Notes under the pieces: model-generated
The model's input: only the letters and a program-made list of their open reading frames with translations
Database searches by the model: none
What the model was told of the DNA's origin: nothing
In this document: in pieces, positions 57,811-64,000 of the stretch
How positions within the stretch are numbered: position 1 is the first letter of the stretch
Layout: each line of letters starts with the position of its first letter
Position numbers and translations under genes: made by a program
DNA from: Linanthus parryae
Taxonomy: Eukaryota > Streptophyta > Magnoliopsida > Ericales > Polemoniaceae
Assembly (NCBI GenBank): GCA_023055425.1
Contig: JALGPY010000002.1
Coordinates: forward strand, 141,915,927 to 141,979,926
DNA: 64,000 nt
Direction: 5' to 3'

Positions 57811-58596
57811 ACTACTATGAGGTACCTAGGATTCATAATCAGTACACATTGCCTATTCCTAAGTTGAATTCCCTAATTTTACTAGTGAAGATCCACTAGG
57901 ATGGATGTTGAAAGTGAAGAGGTATTTTCAGCTTCATAACGTGAGTGATTTACAAAAACTTATACTAGTGTCTTTGAATTTAAGTGTAGAAGCTGAAATT
58001 CGGTTCAGTGCTGAGTTTGAATCATTCGATGATATTTCATGGAAGGGATTTTGTGAACTGGTGTGTGAATAATTTTTAGATCCAGGTCAAGAAAATGTGC
58101 TAGCTGAATTACAGAAACTGGAGAAAAAGGGAAGTGTGTTAGAATTTCAAGCTAAATTTGATGCACTTAGATGTAGAGTGAAGGCTCTTTTTCCTTGGAC
58201 TAGTGACAAATACTTTTTGAAAACACTTATGGGAGGTTTGAAGCTGGAATAAGAGTCAAGTGCAGCAATTGGCACATACTAGTTTAGAACAGGCCAAGGC
58301 GATGGCAAAGTTACAAGAGCTGTATTGTAACCGCAATCATGAAAATGTGGTGCAAACTATAACAAATATGATGAAGAGTAACACTAAAAGTGCTCACCCT
58401 CAAACCATACACTCATTTTAGTGCAGAGAAAAGGAGTGTGACTACTCCTTAAGTTCCTTCTAAGAGACTCATTCAAGAGGAAATGAGAGCTAGAAGATCC
58501 AAAAACTTGTGATATTTTCGTGAGGAAAGTTATGTCCCTGGTCATAAATGTAAGAAACCATAATTATTCTTCATTTCTGGTGATGAAGAACAGGAA
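57811..58596 (+). pseudogene. Gypsy GAG, 3' part
   Basis: The plus strand continues the GAG cut at 38703, with IPKLNFPNFTSEDPLGWMLK and KRYFQLHNVSDLQKLILVSL, then FLDPGQENVLAELQKLEKKG, interrupted by TAA stops at about 58068 and 58249. A degraded zinc region (YFREESYVPGHKCKK) leads into protease. Confidence 0.8.
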
Positions 58597-58980
58597 ATGG
58601 TGGTGTTCCCAGAGAATGAAGAAGAGGAGTTGGCTACAAAAGTGAATGAGAACATGGACACACCTGAAATGGAAATCTCTCTACATGCTATGACTAGTAA
58701 TAGTGGTGCAGAAACTATAAGACTACAAAAATTTGTGGGAAAGAAGAGAGTTCATGTACTAATTGACTTTGGCAGTACGCACAACTTCATGGGCAAAGAA
58801 ATTGCTAAGAGATTTCACTGTGTAGAAATTCCTTGCCATACTATGAAAGTTACTATGCCAAATGGTAGTCAAATAGAAAGGTCAGGTGTGTGTCGCGGGG
58901 TGAAGCTTAAACTTCAAGGTAAGGTGATAGAGGCTTATATGAGAGTGATTCCTGTAGGTGTGTGTGACATAGCCCTGTGA
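58597..58980 (+). pseudogene. Gypsy aspartic protease
   Basis: A 127-codon open stretch with VHVLIDFGSTHNFMGKEIAK. Gypsy protease normally has DSGST. Here it reads DFGST, keeping the catalytic Asp but changing the next residue. It ends in a stop where the polyprotein should continue. Confidence 0.8.
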
Positions 58981-59550
58981 ACTTGGACTTCAATGACATG
59001 ACTGTTACAGTGAATCTTCTAGGCACACATGTACGGCTCAAGGCTCATAAAGAGGAATACCAGTTCAAAGCTGCAAAACTACAATGCCATACAGTCCTAT
59101 TGTGCTAAGAATGAGGGGGTGAGTGTAGGTCAACTCTATAGCATTAGTGGAACTAAGCAGGATGAAATGACTACACTACCCCTGAGGTTTAGACAAGTGA
59201 TAAAACAATACTAACATGTGTTTCAAGACCATAAAACCATACCTCCTTAGAGAAGTCATGATCACCACATTCCTCGTAAAGAAGGTGCACAACCTGTGTG
59301 CCTGAGACCTTATAGATATCCATATGTGCAGAAAACTAAAATTAAAAACTTGGTGAAAGAAGTGTTAGAGAATGGTGTGATACAGCATAGCTCAAGCTCA
59401 TTTGCTTCTCATGTGCTCTTAGTTAAAAAGAAAGATAGATCATGGAGGTTTTGTGTGAATTACAGTGGGTTAAATGAGATCACTGTCAAAAACAAGTTTC
59501 CTATTCCCATCGTTGATGAGCTCTTAGATGAGTTGCATGGTGCTCATTTG
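58981..59550 (+). pseudogene. Gypsy reverse transcriptase, N-terminal remnant
   Basis: It contains VCLRPYRYPYVQKTKIKNLV, then GVIQHSSSSFASHVLLVKKK and SWRFCVNYSGLNEITVKNKF, and PIVDELLDELHGA, the first third of Ty3/Gypsy RT. The catalytic YxDD part and the RNase H start are absent because of an internal deletion ending at about 59551. A preceding frame is broken by TAA at about 59211 and TAG at about 59248. Confidence 0.85.
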
Positions 59551-60420
59551 GAAATTTCTGAATTCCAAATTAGGACTGATCACTACAATCTAAATTTCTT
59601 TTTAGAACAGAAAATTAGTACCTTACTTCAGCAGAAATGGGTAAGTAAGTTGATGGAATTAGACTCTGGGATTGTTTTTAAAAAGGGAAAGGAAAATGTG
59701 GTGGCAGCTAATTTGTCCAGAATAATGACTGAAGGTCGGTGTAATGTTGTGTCTCTAGTTGTGCCTAAATTGGTAAAAGAAGTGTGTAAGTCTTACGAGG
59801 GTGATGCATGGGCTACCCAGAAAATAGCTCAGCTCACAGTGACACCAGGTGAGTCTACTGAAGTGGTTCTCCAAGATGGGTACTTAAGAAATGTTGGTAC
59901 ATTTATGTGCGTTCAGCTACTAATCTAAGGTCTACTTTGATTGCTAACATGCATAACAGTGGAGTAGGGGTCATTGAGGGATCAAAGGCACTTATACGAG
60001 ACTTTATGCGGTATTTTTCTGGCAACATGAGTAAAAATGTCGAGACTTGGGTTAAGAAGTGTGATATTTTCCAGAGGATGAAGGTAGAAAATGTGCCTTA
60101 TCTAGGGTTGTTGAAACCCCTACCTATACCTAACAAGCCTTGGATCCACATTAGTTTGGATTTTGTGGAAGGGTTACCTATGTATGGTGGAAAGAATTCT
60201 ATACTAGTGGTCATTGACAGGTTTTTCAAATATGGTCATTTCATTGCTCTCACTCATCCTTACACTCCAGCTGACATTGCTCAAATCTTTCTGGATCACA
60301 TCCATAAGCTTCGTGGTCTTCTAGAGACTATTGTCAGTGACAGGGACAACATCTTTCTCAGTCAGTTCTAGATTTTGCTATTCAAAGGAGTAGGTATTAA
60401 ACTCCACTATTCTACAGTAT
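59551..60420 (+). pseudogene. Gypsy RNase H end and integrase
   Basis: It starts with EISEFQIRTDHYNLNFFLEQ, an RNase H block, then the integrase zinc-binding region and core: WIHISLDFVEGLP (first Asp), IVSDRDNIFLSQF (second Asp), then a TAG where Trp is usual, and later GHTERLNQCLENYLG (the Glu) beyond that. A frameshift lies at about 59920. Confidence 0.8.
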
Positions 60421-61170
60421 ATCATCCTTAGACTGATGGACACACTGAAAGATTAAATCAATGTTTAGAAAATTACCTCGGATGTGTCACGACAGATAGG
60501 CCACACCACTGGTCTAAGTGGTTACCCCTTGCTGAGTTTTGGTATAACACCTCTTTTCACAGTAGTCTTCAAGTCACTCCTTTTGAAGCTCTGTATGGGT
60601 ATCCTCCTTCAATCCCTTCTTTTCATCAATTGAATAAGAGAGGTGTCCCTAAGCTGGATCATCTCATGGATGAGAGGAAGAGGATGGTGCACTCAAAGCT
60701 CAAAAAAGGATCTGTCATTATGCTAATCAGTACATAAGTGAAAGGGAGTTAAACATTGGGGAGAAGGTGTTTCTCAAGCTTCAACACTACATACAGGGTA
60801 CTGTGGTACACAGAAGCAATCAGAAGCTAGCTGCCAAATTCTATGGTCCTTTTACTGTGTTGCAAAGAATTGGTAAGGTAGCTTAACAATTGGAATTACC
60901 TCTTCATGCTCACGTACATTCTGATTTTCATGTGTCCCAGCTCAAGTTAGCTCAGGGCACTTCTATTTCATGCTCTCCGGCTTTGCCTAAGGTAAGTTCA
61001 GAGAGTCAATTTTTGTGTGAACCAGTGGCCATCTTAGACAAAAAAAAAAAGCTTGTTAAGAAGAAAAATGCTCATGTGGTCATGGCTCTAGTTCACTAGG
61101 CTAATTCCCTACCTTCTAAAGTCGCGTGGGAGGATTACCTCTCCCTCAAGCGCCAGCTTCCAGCCATGGA
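60421..61170 (+). pseudogene. Gypsy integrase C-terminus and chromodomain
   Basis: It includes WFGIT-like YNTSFHSSLQVTPFEALYGY, then the integrase C-terminal FHVSQLKLAQG, and a chromodomain-like tail with EPVAILDKK and, in a shifted frame, KVAWEDYLSLKRQLPAMD. The chromodomain marks a chromovirus. Short LTRs (about 0.5 kb) suggest a Reina-like lineage. Frame breaks make it non-functional. Confidence 0.75.
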
Positions 61171-61208
61171 TTGATTCTGGTGGACTTGAATCTTAAAGAG
61201 GAGTGCTT

Positions 61209-61713
61209 TGTCAGGTGTTGAGCAGAAGGAATAGAATGAAATGTTTAGTAAACTGATGACCTATAATTAGGACCAAAGTGCAAAGGTTTCTAAACTAATA
61301 ACACGAAATGAGGGAAATTAGTTGTCGTTCCTTCAGACGGAAGAATCAAATTGAGCCCTTGATCTCTTGGTGATAGTTTCTTTCAAATAACTACGTGGAA
61401 CGGTGCCGTTTCACTTTAGTTGGCTAAAAGCAGGAGCCAGCGCGGCGAAGGGGAAGGCCCGGATTGGCTGAGGCTCGTCAAAGTTGGCCACATAGGCACT
61501 GGCCATTAGAAACTTCTTTTAATTAACTTATCTCCCTATATTTCAGTATTATCATAAAAGACCCCCCCCCCCCCCCCGCCGCCTTTGTATATAAGGGCGT
61601 CTTCTTCCTTTTCTAAGTTTTATGAATGAAATAATCTGTCATTTCCTCTCAATTCTCTCTCGATCTATCTCTCTCCCTTCTGTAATCTAGGTCAAGAGTT
61701 CGAGTTCCTGACA
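61209..61713 (+). repeat. 3' LTR of chromodomain Gypsy element (505 bp)
   Basis: TGTCAGGTGTTGAGCAGAAGG...GAGTTCCTGACA, matching 37781-38266. It contains a C-run of about 15 at 61563-61577 absent from the 5' LTR. No matching 5-bp duplication was found (left CTGCA, right CCGCC). Confidence 0.95.
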
Positions 61714-62416
61714 CCGCCATAGCCCTGGAACCCAATGCTGGTCGGTCCAATTTCCCCAATTGTCGGCTACCCAGGTTCCATTAGCGGCCACAAGACCGTC
61801 AGGTATGAAGGAGATCTTGTGGCCACCGGTTGTCCATCTTATCCAACTACCTCCGGCCTCAAAACACCGTCTGACGAACTGCTTCCACCCACCAACAGCC
61901 TCGGACACCACCAATCAGCTTGCAAACAACCCTTCCTTGGGTAGTCATAACTGAAAATCCCCTAAAAACGGCTTGATTCAGCTGAAGGGTTGCAGCTGAC
62001 TCGGTCACGACTCCACTTAGCCATCAGGTGACATTGGGTCCACACCGGCTTCAATTAGTCGACGACTCAAAAACGGCTCAAACCATGCTGCAAGCTTCTG
62101 ACCGGCTAACTTTAGCCAACCGCTTGCGTGCGTGTTATCCCAAGCCACCGGCTCCAACTCAGTTCCAAGTGAGCCACTAACCTATTTTTTGTTCATTTTT
62201 GAGCCGTGGCTCCAAAAAAATTTCCCGAGGTCTTTCCTCAGGTTTTTCAACATTATGAATCCATTTCCGACCTTTGTTTTTTGGATTTGGACTGAAGAGT
62301 GGGGTTCTCAATAGCGCTCGCTGAAAATTTGATCAGGGCAAATATAATTATGGACTTCTTGAAGATTTTCCACACATTTACCTTGAGGACAAGGTGCTTC
62401 TCAACCGCGGGGGAGT
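61714..62416 (+). pseudogene. Outermost element, right internal part
   Basis: The plus strand is broken by stops. Just before the right LTR it reads PHIYLEDKVLLNRGG, an end of polyprotein seen in some Ty3/Gypsy elements, followed by a GCGGGGGAG polypurine tract (62405-62416). Only about 0.7 kb remains, so most coding sequence was lost or never present. Confidence 0.5.
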
Positions 62417-62697
62417 TGATACGGGTAAATCAAATCCAAGTTACACGTTTCATTTATTCATTTATTCATTTATTAAGTTATTTTAATTAATTAATTTATT
62501 TATTTAATTGTACCAAATTTTCTTGTCGGTTCTTTCTCGGCCCATAAAATCGAACCGTCTAGTGAGAGTTTGTTTAGATTCTATTTAAAAAAGATGCAAT
62601 CTCAATTTTATTAATCAGTCAATCAAAAAATTAAGTTGTGTCGTATTTTTCTTATCGTGTTCATGCGTCTCGAATTGCTATTGCATCATGAATCTTT
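62417..62697 (+). repeat. Right LTR of the outermost retroelement
   Basis: It starts TGATACGGGTAAATC after the polypurine tract. It parallels 37085-37367 but lacks an internal block of about 35 bp and the last about 20 bp, so the right end is uncertain. Confidence 0.7.
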
Positions 62698-63930
62698 ATC
62701 ACACCAAAAATACCGAACCATCCATTAATTGAAGATTCCGTTAGTTTTGTAACGGCATAAAGTTTTAGGTTGCTCATGACCATATAATTTGCAATTATGG
62801 CTTCCAATCAGAAAGTTTTGAGGAAGAGACTTCCAATGTGACTGTTTTCATAAATTGTGGGTATGTAATGTGAAATTAATATTTCATTATTTTAACATTT
62901 GAAGTACTCTATTAAAGTACATTTTCGAAAATGTAATGTATGAAAATGAGAAAAAATAAAGGGCGTGAACAATTTGCTTCGATTTATTTGAAAATTCCTG
63001 GACTTGCGAGCTCCAATTGCATTTCTCGAAACCAACTATGATTTCCCTTTACCAATGGGACTCATAGTTGTGGTCTTTGTTTAATGTCTAGGGTAGTTTT
63101 CAGTCTTTGCTTAATAATCAATCAAATACTCAAAGAAAGTAAAAGCATCATCACTGTATTTCTTTAACAAAGTGGACACCATGATTAGCTTCTTATTCAT
63201 ATTGAATTTGACAAAAGTGACACAATTCCACAAGTACGACAAACTAAAACTCACTATCAACGACCTAACAACTCGAGTAAGTCGTCCTATAGGGCATAGG
63301 GGCTTGATTGTTAAGGTAGTTGTCGCACTGACGACTTGGAGTGTAGGAGCTCGAATATTATTTTTAGTAAAAACCAAGAATTTAGATGCGTGATCTTTCA
63401 GACTGATTATTGGACATCATTAAGTCGTCTTATACATGACTTTTTAGTTTAACATAATAGCTTTATATGTGCCCAATGTCGAGGCCCAAAACCTGGAGGA
63501 CTTACAACTCCAAATTGGAGTATATATTCGTTTATTTTCTTACCGTTTTGAAAAGTGAAATGGAGAATTAAGCGTCATCCGAGCGTTTGTATGTTTTACA
63601 CGTGTAAAATGAGTTCTATGAGAATTCATGGAATTCCGCGCATTTTCATGTGTTCATTTGATATCTAAACATAGATATGATCTCAGATTGTGTTGGTGTT
63701 ATTTTGACAGGAACCAGGAGCTTGACGGTCAAGGCGGCTCATGGAGATGTACTTCGGAACGAAAGAAACTCAAATAAAAACAAGGGAAAAAGTATGAACA
63801 TAAGAGAACAAATCAAGAGGATAAAAAGACTTCATCAAATTTTCAAGACGTTCAAAAATACAAATTAATGGAAGTTAACGATCAGAAATTAAGATCGCAG
63901 GATCACAATTAAAAACGCACGATCTCAATT
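62698..63930. other. Unassigned stretch
   Basis: It holds a dispersed repeat shared with about 16386-16440 (63065-63120). Open stretches on both strands at 63111-63393 overlap and have no domain. Nothing else is recognised. Confidence 0.4.
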
Positions 63931-63933
63931 TCT

Positions 63934-64000
63934 GATTCAGGCAGTTACCAAATGGAGATCCTATTTGGAAATTGCCGAATTCCAAATTAGGACTGATCAC
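63934..64000 (+). pseudogene. Gypsy RNase H fragment at window edge
   Basis: It encodes AVTKWRSYLEIAEFQIRTDH, a Gypsy RNase H block. Its second half matches 59551-59584 of the nested Gypsy element nearly base for base. It continues out of the window, so a second copy of the same family lies there. Confidence 0.75.

Overview
This is a plant nuclear window. It is almost entirely transposable-element sequence of several ages. Initiator-Met-tRNA primer sites, Angela/SIRE/Tork-type Copia elements, a chromodomain Gypsy element, a Mutator-like element (MULE) carrying DUF1985/ULP1 genes, a mariner-like transposase, hAT-type MITEs and TTTAGGG-like motifs all point to an angiosperm. A eudicot is more likely than a monocot, but the species cannot be named from the sequence.

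Layout. (1) 1-5215: the 3' part of a Ty1/Copia Angela-type element on + with an uninterrupted polyprotein and a 1434-bp 3' LTR. It sits in an older, decayed Tork-like Copia on - (5216-10167) that holds two paralogous pieces, a primer site and one LTR. (2) 10168-12930: LTR-like sequence, degenerate repeats, telomere-like repeats and tandem duplications. (3) 13099-15492: a two-exon mariner-like transposase pseudogene (-) whose intron holds an ~81-bp minisatellite. (4) 15500-25130: low-gene sequence with a 2-kb solo LTR flanked by GTTTT, a 413-bp hAT-type MITE flanked by an 8-bp duplication, a truncated SAC51-like bHLH remnant and a TIR MITE carrying a (TTTTG)n expansion. (5) about 25141-35522: a ~10.4-kb MULE. 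On + it encodes an internally deleted MURA-type transposase. On -, converging with it, lies a DUF1985 gene with two ULP1-type cysteine-protease domains. Arrays of GGCGCCC-rich hairpins lie in the first intron of both genes and between their 3' ends. (6) 35590-36060: one small intact single-exon gene (-) for a tail-anchored-looking membrane protein. This is the best candidate for a real host gene. (7) 37085-62697: a four-deep nest of LTR retrotransposons. A small outer LTR element contains a chromodomain Gypsy, which contains a SIRE-type Copia with an envelope-like ORF. That in turn contains a tandem pair of Angela Copia elements sharing a middle LTR, the whole pair bounded by one 5-bp duplication. 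(8) 62698-64000: mostly unassigned sequence ending in a second fragment of the Gypsy family.

The genes do not form one pathway; each element's genes served its own mobility. Most are broken by stops, frameshifts or deletions. The exceptions are the Angela polyprotein at the left edge and the small membrane-protein gene at 35590-36060. The most unusual structure is the MULE, with its ULP1 cargo and symmetrical hairpin arrays.
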